Below are positions 50,564 through 59,329 of a DNA stretch of 64,000 bases, one piece after another. Source of the DNA: G958296245 sp965262055. Lineage in GTDB: Bacteria > Chloroflexota > Dehalococcoidia > Lucifugimonadales > G958296245. Under the pieces are notes generated by a model, which was given only the letters and a program-made list of their open reading frames with translations, ran no database searches and was not told the origin of the DNA. Both the position numbers and the translations under genes were made by a program. The DNA lies in assembly GCA_965262055.1 (NCBI GenBank), contig CBDHEI010000002.1, positions 3,162,001 through 3,226,000 of the forward strand. The letters run 5' to 3'. Each line of letters begins with the position of its first letter. Within the stretch, counting starts at the first letter, position 1.

Positions 50564-50601
50564 GGCGGGTTCGAGCCAGGCGGGCAGGGGTGCACCCCGA
50601 A

Positions 50602-51507
50602 ATGGATGAACGGAACGTAGTAACCGTGACGATAGGCGGGAGCGCCGTCCGCGTCGTCCTGCTCGAAGACGCCGCGCCGCGTATATGCTCGGCCTTCCGC
50701 GCCAGTCTCCCTCTCGACAGCTTTGCGGTGCACGCGAAGTTTGCGGGCGAGGAGCTGATAGCCATGCTGCCGTTCTACGAGGGCCCTGAGAACGAGGTGC
50801 CCTCGGTCGCGCCGGGAGACATTGGCTACTACCCCGCACGGCAGACGCTATGCCTCTTCTACGGCGAAATCATGCCATTCGCCAGCGTCAGTCTCTTCGC
50901 CCGCGTCCATCTCGACGACCTCGGCGCTGCGCAGGAAGCGGGTAGGGCCGTACTGAGCTGCGGGCCCGCTCCTGTGAGCATCGGATGCGGGACGGGCTTG
51001 AAGGCCCCGCTGCGGCGCGGGCTTGCAGCCGGCATAGAGTCCGAAGTGCTGCGGGCCCTAGACGACATATGGTCCCATGAGCCGGAGGACGTGAGCGCTC
51101 TGCGGAGCTTCGAGCGCCCGCCGATGGGCAACATGCCCTGCGTGCTCTATGCCAACTTCGACCTGTTCTGGATCGTGGAGAACCTCCTTGTGTTCCGTGG
51201 CCTCGCCTCGGACGAGGCGCTGTCGCCCAAGCAGCTCGCGCGCACCATGGCCGCCCTGACGCGGAAGACCCAAAGCCGGCTGGCGCATTGGGGCTTCCCA
51301 GAGGCCTGCGCCCTGCTAGAGCGCGTCTCCGACCATCTCGACCGCTCGCCTAGGCCCACGCGACGGGGCTTGGTCGCGCTGATAGACAGCCTCGTCCTGT
51401 ATACCAACCGGCTGCAGTCCTGGGTCGATGCCATGGCGCCCTGGGGCGACATGGACAGCCTGGAGCTTGCCCGCCCCGCGCACGGGGAGCCTCCACTTGG
51501 GCGCTGA
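50602..51507 (+). CDS. DUF3830 (cyclophilin-like) protein with C-terminal extension
   Basis: A 301-residue protein. The first 130 residues fit DUF3830, a cyclophilin-like barrel: RVVLLEDAAPRICSAFRASLP, VHAKFAGEELIAMLPF, PGDIGYYPARQTLCLFYG and SVSLFARV. The other half is helical (ALDDIWSHEPEDVSALRSFE, KQLARTMAALTRKTQSRLAHW) and not in ordinary members. A GTG four codons earlier is an alternative start. DUF3830 genes are often beside amidohydrolase-type genes. The function is unknown. Confidence 0.75.
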   Translation: MDERNVVTVTIGGSAVRVVLLEDAAPRICSAFRASLPLDSFAVHAKFAGEELIAMLPFYEGPENEVPSVAPGDIGYYPARQTLCLFYGEIMPFASVSLFARVHLDDLGAAQEAGRAVLSCGPAPVSIGCGTGLKAPLRRGLAAGIESEVLRALDDIWSHEPEDVSALRSFERPPMGNMPCVLYANFDLFWIVENLLVFRGLASDEALSPKQLARTMAALTRKTQSRLAHWGFPEACALLERVSDHLDRSPRPTRRGLVALIDSLVLYTNRLQSWVDAMAPWGDMDSLELARPAHGEPPLGR

Positions 51508-52549
51508 CGCCGAGCGCACCTACCGCGCCGCCATCATCGGATGCGGCGACGTAGGGAGCACCATAGGCGACCACATGCTGGGCGCCCCGGGGCGTTGGGT
51601 CCTGCCTCACGGCCACGCACCGTCCTACGAGGCCGCATCTCGCGTGGAGCTAGTCGCCGGCGCGGAGATACACGAAGAGAGACGGCTTGCCTTCGAGGAG
51701 CGCTGGGGCATAGCGGAGCACGTCTACGCCGACTACCGCGAGATGCTGGAGTCGGAGCAGCCAGACATCGTCAGCGTCGCCACGCCGACGCCCATGCACG
51801 AGGAGATGGCGTTGGCCTCCGTGGAGGCTGGCGTGAAGGCGATATTCCTGGAGAAGCCAATCGCCAGCAACCTGGCAGGCGCTGACCGGGTAGTGGCCGC
51901 GTGCGCCGACGCCGGCATACCCTTGGCTGTGAACCACACCCGCAGGGGCGACGCCGTCTACCGGAAAGTCGCCGAGCTGGCGCAGTCGGGAGAAGTGGGC
52001 GAACTGCACAGCATGATGATGCTGTTCCCGAGCAGGCTGATGTGGATAGGCACACACGGACTGGACCTCATGAACTTCGTCGGCGGCGACGTGCCGGTCC
52101 GCTGGGTCAGCGGCGAGATCCAGGAAGGAGGCGACCGCGACCCCGGCGGCAACGCCATCTTCGAGTACGAGAACGGCGTGCGCGGGTTCATCAACGGCTT
52201 CAAGAACAACCCAGTCGGCTTCAGGCTGCACGTGATCGGCTCGGAGGGCGAGATCGTCATCAGCCGCTACGACCTCAAGCTGTGGCGCAACAAGCCCGGA
52301 ACCCGGATGGGCTACGAGCCTGTCGTATATCCCTTCCCGCTCAGCCTCAATTACGTGTCACCCATGGTCAAGCTAATTGAGGAACTCGTGGACGCCATCG
52401 AGGGCGGCCCGGAGCCGGTCTCCAACGGCCGGACGGCGCTCAGGGCGCTTGAGCAGGTAGTCGGCATGTACTGCTCGTCGTGCCAGGACTGCCGGCGAGT
52501 CCGCCTCCCCGACGACCTTGACCGCGACCTCACCATAGACTCGCTCTAG
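51497..52549 (+). CDS. Gfo/Idh/MocA family oxidoreductase
   Basis: A 350-residue NAD(P)-dependent dehydrogenase. It has AAIIGCGDVGSTIGDHML (nucleotide fold), VSVATPTPMHEEMALASVEAGVKAIFLEKPIA (the EKP motif) and THGLDLMNFVGGDVP. Substrates in the family are polyols, sugars or amino sugars. The TTG start overlaps the DUF3830 gene by 11 bases after GGGGAG. It ends the seven-gene cluster and meets the phosphotriesterase-like gene convergently. Confidence 0.88.
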   Translation: MGADAERTYRAAIIGCGDVGSTIGDHMLGAPGRWVLPHGHAPSYEAASRVELVAGAEIHEERRLAFEERWGIAEHVYADYREMLESEQPDIVSVATPTPMHEEMALASVEAGVKAIFLEKPIASNLAGADRVVAACADAGIPLAVNHTRRGDAVYRKVAELAQSGEVGELHSMMMLFPSRLMWIGTHGLDLMNFVGGDVPVRWVSGEIQEGGDRDPGGNAIFEYENGVRGFINGFKNNPVGFRLHVIGSEGEIVISRYDLKLWRNKPGTRMGYEPVVYPFPLSLNYVSPMVKLIEELVDAIEGGPEPVSNGRTALRALEQVVGMYCSSCQDCRRVRLPDDLDRDLTIDSL

Positions 52550-52563
52550 CGCCCCCGTACGTT

Positions 52564-53517
52564 CTAGCCAACCCCCGTCAGAGCCCGGCGCGGGTTCTCC
52601 ACCATGATGCGGTGGAACTGCTCCTCGTCCACGCCCAGCTCGCCCAGTATCCCGAGGAGTTGCGTGGAGATGAAGTCGTACCCAGGGCCCCCATATGCCT
52701 TGTAGTCCTTCTTGTAGCAGACATCGTGTGAGAAGAGCAGATGGTCGATCAGCCCGGCGTCCAGTATCTGGCCAACGAGACCGAGCAGTTTCTCGCGCTC
52801 GTAGTCGTTGGCCTTGAGCAGGTTACCCATCCGGTCGAAGCAGATGAAGGCGCCGCGCCTGGCTATCTCCGCGCTGTACTCAAGGTAAGGGTAACTGTGA
52901 CAGTGGCCGATCGACACGCGGCGTGGGTCAACGCCCTCGTCGGCCAGGATGTCCAGCTGGTCCAGCCCCACCGGACCGCGCGTACTGTGAGTTGTGAGCA
53001 GCACGCCGGTCTTCTTCTGGGCGCGGGCGGCCGCCCTAAGCACGCGCTCCTCCACCGGCGATAGCCATGTGAAGTGAGCGCCCATCTCGCCTATGATGCC
53101 TGCCTTGACGTCCGTGCCCTCGATGCCCTCCGTCAAGTCGACGACCAATTCCTCGGCGATCTCGTCCGTCTTCTTCCTCCACAGCGAGGGCTCGTAGTAG
53201 GTCTCTCTGTACCATCCGCACCCCAGGACGATGTTTACCCCCGTGCGCTCGGCGACCTGGCGCACAGCCTCGGCGTGCTTGATGGGAAAGAGATCGTGGT
53301 CGTTGCCGCGTAGGCCGCCGCTCGTCTGGTCGACGATGGTCACGCCGCCGGCCTCCTTGAAGGCGCCGATCTCCTCGGCCGTGAGATTGGGGTCGTTAAG
53401 GAAGCCGTCCCCCGACCAGACGTCGCGCATCAGGTCGAGATAGATGTGCTCGTGTATCAGGGTGAAGCCGAGTTCGTTGGCTGGCACTGGCCCGGTGACG
53501 GTCATAACGCTTTCCAT
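52564..53517 (-). CDS. Phosphotriesterase-like lactonase/hydrolase
   Basis: A 317-residue metal-dependent TIM-barrel hydrolase. Metal ligands are HEHIYLD (His22, His24), His in LLTTHSTRG, His in IGHCHSYPY and Asp in LFSHDVCYKK. At the position of the bridging carboxylysine, Glu in GEMGAHF is likely, as in some lactonase-type relatives. Members hydrolyse lactones or esters. It is convergent with the glx cluster and may be unrelated to it. Confidence 0.87.
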   Translation of the reverse strand: MESVMTVTGPVPANELGFTLIHEHIYLDLMRDVWSGDGFLNDPNLTAEEIGAFKEAGGVTIVDQTSGGLRGNDHDLFPIKHAEAVRQVAERTGVNIVLGCGWYRETYYEPSLWRKKTDEIAEELVVDLTEGIEGTDVKAGIIGEMGAHFTWLSPVEERVLRAAARAQKKTGVLLTTHSTRGPVGLDQLDILADEGVDPRRVSIGHCHSYPYLEYSAEIARRGAFICFDRMGNLLKANDYEREKLLGLVGQILDAGLIDHLLFSHDVCYKKDYKAYGGPGYDFISTQLLGILGELGVDEEQFHRIMVENPRRALTGVG

Positions 53518-53539
53518 CTATATCCTCCAAGCCTCAAGT

Positions 53540-55468
53540 TCAGCAGGGGTCTTCTCTGGACGTGGTGGGGCTGACGCGCATCATGTAAAGGTTTGCCGTG
53601 TCAAACGGGTCTTCACCCGCCTCCAGGGCCTCTATCCACGCCAGGCGGCTGGGCGCGTAACGTTCCCTGCATGTCTCCTTTGGAGACCTGTCCACCCACG
53701 CGAGGAACGCCTCGAAGTCGTTGATCGCGTCGTCGGTCCGGCCCATCACCGCGTATACGAGGCCCCTGCTGTCGCTGGAAGCCCCCGATGGGTCGGCGTC
53801 GACGGCCAGGTTGCAGTAGGGCAGCGCCTGCTCCGGTTTGCCGGTTACCCCTAGCTGCCAGCATAGGGTGGTATTGAACTTTCTTTCCTCAGGACTCAGC
53901 TCCTGGGCTCTCCGTAAGTCGTTCAACGATCTCTGCAGGTCCTCCAGCAAGGAGTGCACGAGGCCTCGGTTGAAGTATGCCATGGCGGATTCGGGCGCCA
54001 GCTCGATCGCGCGGCCGAAGTCGTCCACGGCGCGGTCGTAGTCGTCCACATAGCCGCGGGCAAGGTAGGCAATCCCCCGGTTGTGGAACGCTGCCGAGAG
54101 CTCGGGGTCGAGGTCCAGGGCATGCTCGATGTCGCCAAAGGCTCGATCGAGGTCTCCCGTTTCGGCCCTGTCCATGTAGGTCACGGCCCTGTTGACGTAG
54201 GCGGCGGCGTATTCTGGCCGTATAGCAATGGACTGGCTCAGCTCCGAAACGGCACGGTCAAGGTCCCCAAGCTGGCCGCGTTCCCTGTATGCGATTGCCA
54301 GTATGAGGTGGGTGGTGGGATTCTCCCCCTCGATTGCCGCCGCCCTGGTCAGGTCAGCCAGGGCCTGATCCACGTCTCCGGGCCTGTCTCTTTCCAAATG
54401 CGCCAACGCCCGGCTGTTGTAGGCGTCTACCAGGCTGGGTTGCACGGCCAGGACCTGCGTGAAGAGTGTTATAGCCTCGTCGAAGTCGCCCAGTTCCCCT
54501 CCCAGGTACGCGCGTCCCAGACGGAACCTCAGCCCGGCCAGCGCCTGGGGGTCCGCGGGCGGCTGGGCCATCGCATGGATCAGCACCGCTTTCGCCTTAT
54601 CGTATGCCCTCTGCTCCAAGTACAGTTGCCCGAGCGTCAGCAATGCTACGTGGCGCACCTCTTCGGTCAGGGCCACGTTGACCGTCGCGGGCAGGTCCGA
54701 TGGTGAGGACGCCAGGTCCACGACCTGCTGGTCGTGCGTCTCCGAGTGGCTCTTCGGGATCGTGAAAGTGGCAATGACCCTGCCGCTGTCGTACTCCCCC
54801 CAGATCACGATGGTGGCGCCGGACTTCAGTCCAGCCTCCAGGGCCGCGTCCTCCCCGTCGATCTCCTCCGGCCACTCGACCGTCCGCACCTGTTCGAGCC
54901 CCGCCGCCATGACCTCGCTGTCGATCTGGTGCTTGAGCCTGCCCCGAACGTTGAAACCCTGCTGCCCTCCCGTGTAGTTGACGAACGGCGCCATGATGAT
55001 TAGCGACTCGTCCTCCGCGGCCTCCGGGAAGCCGGGGCCGCCCAGAAGGAGCGCCGCCAGTAGGCCCGCGAGCACCGCCAGCATCACCGCCGCCACCGCG
55101 CCGGCTATTCTGGGCCATTTGCGCTGCCACAGCGGCTCCGTCTGGGCTGGAGGAGCTGGAGCCGCCTCGGCGGGCTCGGAGGTCTGCGCCTCCTCTTCTA
55201 TGCGCACCGGCGGCGGGGTCTCGGTGGCGACCTGCGAGTTCTCCGGGGAGAAGCCCGCGGTCAAGAGCAGCTCGTCCTGCTCCTCCGGTTCCAGGCGGAG
55301 GAGCTCCGCCAGGCGAACAACATCCTCCCGGTGACGGGGCCGACTGGTCACACCCTCTTTCCAGCGAACGAGGGTTAGCCGGCTCACACCGACCCGGCGC
55401 GCCAGCTCGGCATCCCCGAAGCCGGTCCGAGCCATGTATTTAGTCAGCAGCTCGGCGAAAGTGTCCAA
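53540..55468 (-). CDS. Membrane-anchored HTH-TPR protein
   Basis: A 642-residue protein. It has an XRE-like helix-turn-helix at residues 1-70 (DAELARRVGVSRLTLVRWKEG), a Pro/Glu-rich linker, one membrane helix at about 121-143, a beta-rich domain (ATIVIWGEYDSGRVIATF), then about eight TPR-like repeats. The design suggests a one-component membrane sensor in which DNA binding is inside and TPRs outside. The TTG start is supported by the normal HTH N-terminus. It is divergent from the vWA lipoprotein array. Confidence 0.85.
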   Translation of the reverse strand: MDTFAELLTKYMARTGFGDAELARRVGVSRLTLVRWKEGVTSRPRHREDVVRLAELLRLEPEEQDELLLTAGFSPENSQVATETPPPVRIEEEAQTSEPAEAAPAPPAQTEPLWQRKWPRIAGAVAAVMLAVLAGLLAALLLGGPGFPEAAEDESLIIMAPFVNYTGGQQGFNVRGRLKHQIDSEVMAAGLEQVRTVEWPEEIDGEDAALEAGLKSGATIVIWGEYDSGRVIATFTIPKSHSETHDQQVVDLASSPSDLPATVNVALTEEVRHVALLTLGQLYLEQRAYDKAKAVLIHAMAQPPADPQALAGLRFRLGRAYLGGELGDFDEAITLFTQVLAVQPSLVDAYNSRALAHLERDRPGDVDQALADLTRAAAIEGENPTTHLILAIAYRERGQLGDLDRAVSELSQSIAIRPEYAAAYVNRAVTYMDRAETGDLDRAFGDIEHALDLDPELSAAFHNRGIAYLARGYVDDYDRAVDDFGRAIELAPESAMAYFNRGLVHSLLEDLQRSLNDLRRAQELSPEERKFNTTLCWQLGVTGKPEQALPYCNLAVDADPSGASSDSRGLVYAVMGRTDDAINDFEAFLAWVDRSPKETCRERYAPSRLAWIEALEAGEDPFDTANLYMMRVSPTTSREDPC

Positions 55469-55507
55469 GTGTTACATCTCTGATACGGAATACACCCCAA
55501 GTGTAAC
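55465..55507. promoter_or_regulatory. Candidate operator: two CCAAGTGTwAC direct repeats
   Basis: Two 11-base copies (CCAAGTGTTAC and CCAAGTGTAAC) lie 32 bases apart, three helical turns, in the gap between the HTH gene and the first vWA gene. The first overlaps the HTH start codon. They may be binding sites for the HTH protein itself. This is by position only. Confidence 0.4.
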
Positions 55508-55634
55508 GTAACTGTCGTTCGGAGTGTACAGGCTCCCCCCTCATGCTGAATGTGCGGCAGCCGGACCCGCCCGCCGAGAGCAGACCGGCAAGCCGACAAC
55601 AGTGGCGAATACGCCACACCAGGAGGGAGTAGAG

Positions 55635-56467
55635 ATGGTACGAAGACTGGGAGTATATGGAGCCGTTGCGGCGATGGTGGCGCTGGTTATGGCGCTGGCG
55701 GCCTGCGGCAGCAGGGAAGTGATTAAGGAAGTGCCCGTGGAGGTGGTGGTCGAGAGGGAAGTGGTCAAAGAGGTACAGGTGCCGGGGGAGACGATAGTAG
55801 TAGAGAAAGAGGTGGTAAGGGAGGTACAGGTGCCGGGCGAGACGGTGGTGGTGGAGAAAGAGGTAGTAAAGGAAGTGCCGGTAGAGGTGGTGGTCGAGAG
55901 GGAGGTTGTGAAGGTGGTGGAGGTTCCGGTTGAGGTGGTGGTCGAGAAAGAGGTGGTCAGAGAGGTGGAGAAGGTGGTCGTGGTGGAAGTGGTGAAGGAG
56001 GTCGAAGTAAGCACGCCTTCCACTTCCCCTGCACCGACAACCAAGTCCGGTGGGACGCCGCCTGCGACAACCTTCCAGGATTACCAGCGGGAGAGGTTCG
56101 TATCTGCGGCGCAGGACGCGGTATCGACCTTCAGCCTCGATACCGACCGCACGTCGTACTATCTGGCCCTCAACTGGGCGCGCACTGGCTACAAAGTGGA
56201 GCCTGACTCCGTCAGGGCAGAGGAGTGGATCAACGCCTTCAACTATGGCTACGAAGCACCGCTTCACAGCGACAGCTTCGCCATATCGACCGACGTGGTC
56301 AGCCACCCCCTGGACGGCGGGCTGCACCTCGCGCGCATCGCCTTCCAGGCGCCCAAGATGAGCTCCGACAGCACCCCGGTCAACGTGACCCTAGTGCTCG
56401 ACGCCTCCGGCTCGATGCGCACGGGCAACCGGGTGGACATCGCCAGGGAGGCCGCCGAGAGCATAAG
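55635..56467 (+). pseudogene. vWA lipoprotein 1 (YfbK-like), 5' part, interrupted by IS1380
   Basis: It starts MVRRLGVYGAVAAMVALVMAL with lipobox LAAC (Cys24). A run of about 90 residues rich in Val, Glu and Lys (repeats like VEREVVKEV and VPGETVVVEKEVV) follows, then a YfbK N-terminal domain (VSTFSLDTDRTSYYLALN, VRAEEWINAFNYGYE) and the start of the vWA domain (DASGS, Asp256). The coding frame is cut at AESI by the IS1380 element. Without it the protein would have 617 residues and match the paralogue at 60822. Confidence 0.9.
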
Positions 56468-58170
56468 CCCGAATCCACCGAAGGACACCTATGGACGGCG
56501 TGAGGACAGCGGCAGGGTGGGTGAGGGAGCTACAGGGGAGATGGCTGGGCTCATTGGGGTAGATTGGAGGTCGGCGAACGGTCTTCAGTCGCCGCATAGG
56601 GCCCCTATGGCCCTCTGCGGGAGCTGCGATGCGCGGGATGGCGAGAGAATACGCAGCAGGGAACTCTCGCGGACCGGGGTGGCACGAGTTTGCAGGGAAG
56701 TTGGGTCAGTTGCAGGCTGGCAGTCAGGCGGGGAGTGGAATGGCTCGCAGCCGGGCCATGGCGCGAGTGAACTGGGTTTCCCAAGGCCAATGCTGGGGAA
56801 GATGCAGGGTAAGGCGGCGCGCCGAGCGGGTGATCCGTCCCACCAGAGCGAAGACCCGCCGCCTGAGGGTCTTGGTGGTCACGGTCCGTTCGGCCAGACC
56901 GATGCGCGCTGTCCAGCGGGCGAGGTTGTGTGCCATCACCTGCACCGCCAGCCAGGCGCCGTTGGCGGCGAAGCGCCCCGAGGGGAGATGGTTGAGTCCG
57001 ACGCCGTGTTTCAGGTCTCGAATGGCGTTCTCGATCTCGGCGTGGCGGCGATGATCGGCCTCCAGTTCCAGGGTTTCCCCGTCCCGGTCGGTGATGAAGC
57101 CGTGATAGCTGTAGGTGGCGAAGAGGGCCAACTGGGAACCGGGCGTGGGCTTCACCCGCCGGACGATGAGCCGCACCGGCGCGGCGTCGGGTTCACTCTG
57201 GAAGGGGGTATAGGTGGTCTCGGCCACATCGGCGGCGCCGTCCATCCAGTAGGGAATCGGCGTCCAGTCCTGCTCGGGGATCGCCTCAATCAACTCCCGC
57301 AGGCCTTTGTGCTGGCGGATGGTGATGGAGAAGCGGACACCCATCTCGCGGCAGACGGCGACGAGAGCGTGGGCGTAGAAGCCGCTGTCGGCGCGCACCG
57401 TGAGTTGGCCGCTGGCCCCACCGTAGCGCACCCGCCCCACCGTTTCACGCAGGAAGTGGGCAGCGCCGCGAGCGGTGTTGGCACGGCCCTCGCGCAGCCG
57501 GGACATCAGCACATCGCCGGTTCCGGCGGCGATGGCCAGCAGTGGGTGATAGCCCCGCGCGCCGGTGTAGTTGTGGTGTCGCGCCCCTTCTTTGTCCAGT
57601 CCATAGGTCTCGCAGATGGTGGAGTCCAGGTCGATGGTCAGGGGCGAGTCGCCGGGTCCGGCCCCAGCGGCCCATGCGCGTGCCAGCAACTGGCGGCTCA
57701 CCCGGTCGAGTTGACGGACATGCCCCCACCGGAAACTGCGCAGGAAGGTGCCCAGGGTGGATGGCGCCTTGACCACGCAGCCGAGAACACCGACCGTCCC
57801 ACCAGCACGCAGCGCATCGGCGTCGTCGATGAAGTCGCCGCCCGCCAGCGCGGAAGCGACCAGCGTCAGCAGTTTGTCCCCCGTGTTCGCCCGCCCCGGT
57901 GCGCAGCCGAGGTCGAGGTGATGGTCGGCGAGTTCCCGCAGGCCCAGGTGCTGTGCAAGGGTGGCCGGCAGGAGCAGGCCGGCATTGGCCACCAGGCGGT
58001 GGTCGTCAAAGACGACGCCGATACGGTCGGGATTGTTCTGTGGCAGCATCTACTGGGTGCTCCTTGTTTCCGGGCGGTTTTCTGTTTCAAAACCATTCTC
58101 CCAGATTCAGAGGAGCACCCTCTGGCTTCTTCAAGGACTGTCCCCAAAGTCGTCTTTCGGTGGATTCGGG
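56468..58170. mobile_element. IS1380-family insertion sequence, intact, inside vWA gene 1
   Basis: 1703 bases with terminal inverted repeats CCCGAATCCACCGAA (15 of 15 match) and direct repeats ATAAG (56463-56467 and 58171-58175). It carries one transposase gene on the minus strand. Excision of the element with one ATAAG copy restores ESIRRSLR, the exact reading of the paralogue. So the insertion is recent and its limits are certain to the base. Confidence 0.96.
56724..58049 (-). CDS. IS1380-family transposase
   Basis: A 441-residue DDE transposase of the IS1380 group. The catalytic Asp is in LTIDLDSTICETYG; the next segment is GARHHNYTGARGYHPLLA; a second Asp lies in TVRADSGFYAHAL; the Glu region is in HAEIENAIRDLKHG. 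The frame is intact. About 250 bases of non-coding element lie between its stop and the left end. Confidence 0.95.
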   Translation of the reverse strand: MLPQNNPDRIGVVFDDHRLVANAGLLLPATLAQHLGLRELADHHLDLGCAPGRANTGDKLLTLVASALAGGDFIDDADALRAGGTVGVLGCVVKAPSTLGTFLRSFRWGHVRQLDRVSRQLLARAWAAGAGPGDSPLTIDLDSTICETYGLDKEGARHHNYTGARGYHPLLAIAAGTGDVLMSRLREGRANTARGAAHFLRETVGRVRYGGASGQLTVRADSGFYAHALVAVCREMGVRFSITIRQHKGLRELIEAIPEQDWTPIPYWMDGAADVAETTYTPFQSEPDAAPVRLIVRRVKPTPGSQLALFATYSYHGFITDRDGETLELEADHRRHAEIENAIRDLKHGVGLNHLPSGRFAANGAWLAVQVMAHNLARWTARIGLAERTVTTKTLRRRVFALVGRITRSARRLTLHLPQHWPWETQFTRAMARLRAIPLPA

Positions 58171-58175
58171 ATAAG

Positions 58176-59196
58176 GCGCAGCCTGCGCACTGGAGACCGC
58201 ATCGCCGTCGTCCATTTCACCAGCAGCGTCGTTGACGACCTCACGGTCATGCATACGGACCCGGATGACCGCGATGTCATGAGGTCGATAGACGAGCTCA
58301 GACCGCGCGGATCGACGAACGTTCAGGCCGGCCTCGACCTCGGCGTCCGCTTGGCCGACCGCGCCCGCCGCGACAACCCCGGAGCCTACAACTACATCAT
58401 CCTCATGTCGGATGGCGTCGCCAATGTGGACGCCACGGACCCATTCGCCATCCTCGAGTCCGCCAGCGACAGGGACAGCAGCAACCCGCTGCGCCTTATC
58501 ACCATCGGGGTCGGCATCGAGAACTACAACGACTACCTGCTGGAGCAGCTGGCCCAGCACGGCAACGGCTGGTACCGGTACCTGAGCGACACCGAGCAGG
58601 CGCGGGCGACCTTCAGCCGCGAAAACTGGCTCGCGCTGTCGATACCGTTCGCCGACCAGACGCGCGCCCAGGTGACCTGGGACACCGACGTGGTCAGGTC
58701 GTGGCGCATCGTCGGGTACGAGAACCGTGTCACCTCGGACGAGTCCTTCACACAGGCGCGCAAGGAGTTTGCTGAGATACCCGCCGGGGCAGCCACTACG
58801 GTCTTCTACGAGCTGGAGCTCAAGGACCAGGGCCGTGGAGAGGTGGTCAAGCTCGGCGACGTTGAGCTGCGGTGGGTTACGCCTTCCTCTGGCGATTCCA
58901 ACCGCCAGCACGCCGCGATTCTGAGCCGCCGTGACGTGGAGCGGGACGCGATGGGTGAGGCGATGCTGCAGATGGGCGCCATAGTCGCGCTGTCGTCTGA
59001 CCTGTACAGCAGCCTTCCTCATGCCGGTTCATCCAGCTCGCAGGTCCATGGGGACCTGGTCTACCTGACGGACGAACTGCTGTCGCTGGATGCGCAGCTC
59101 GGCGGTTTCGGCGCCTACCGGGACCTGGTCTTCCTGATGGAGCACATCACCCGTGACTCCAGGGCGCTTGCCAAGCCCTCCGGTTACAGCCAGTAG
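58176..59196 (+). pseudogene. vWA lipoprotein 1 (YfbK-like), 3' part
   Basis: Continues the interrupted gene: RRSLRTGDRIAVVHFTSSVV, DELRPRGSTNVQAGLDLGV, YIILMSDGVANVDATDPF (vWA), then a beta-rich YfbK C-terminal domain (DUF3520-like, FAEIPAGAATTVFYELEL, RDVERDAMGEAMLQMGA). The frame is intact to the stop (PSGYSQ). It is nearly the same as the end of the protein at 60822. It has no start of its own. Confidence 0.9.
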
Positions 59197-59211
59197 ATCA
59201 AGCCCGGAAAC

Positions 59212-59245
59212 GGGGGCGCGGTGAGGTTCATCTCACCGCGCCCCC
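59212..59245 (+). terminator. Strong hairpin after vWA gene 1
   Basis: A perfect 14-base-pair stem (GGGGGCGCGGTGAG / CTCACCGCGCCCCC) with a six-base loop, 15 bases after the stop. No T tract follows, so it may be a stability or processing hairpin rather than a classical terminator. A similar one follows vWA gene 3. Confidence 0.6.
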
Positions 59246-59329
59246 GGCGGGATATCTCGGACCCGTGCAGCAGGAAATGAAGCGCTAGTCAACGGGCAAA
59301 TAGCTTAGCCCCATTCAGGAGGAGTAGAG

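Noticed and set aside
55690..55995. Repetitive DNA in the vWA stalks as a CRISPR or satellite array
   Set aside because: The repeats are in frame, degenerate and coding, with no regular spacers or conserved repeat length.
55524..58235. A 903-codon plus-strand frame joining the vWA N-terminus to the IS1380 antisense sequence
   Set aside because: The part after about codon 315 reads the transposon backwards. The paralogue and the target duplication show the true gene is interrupted.
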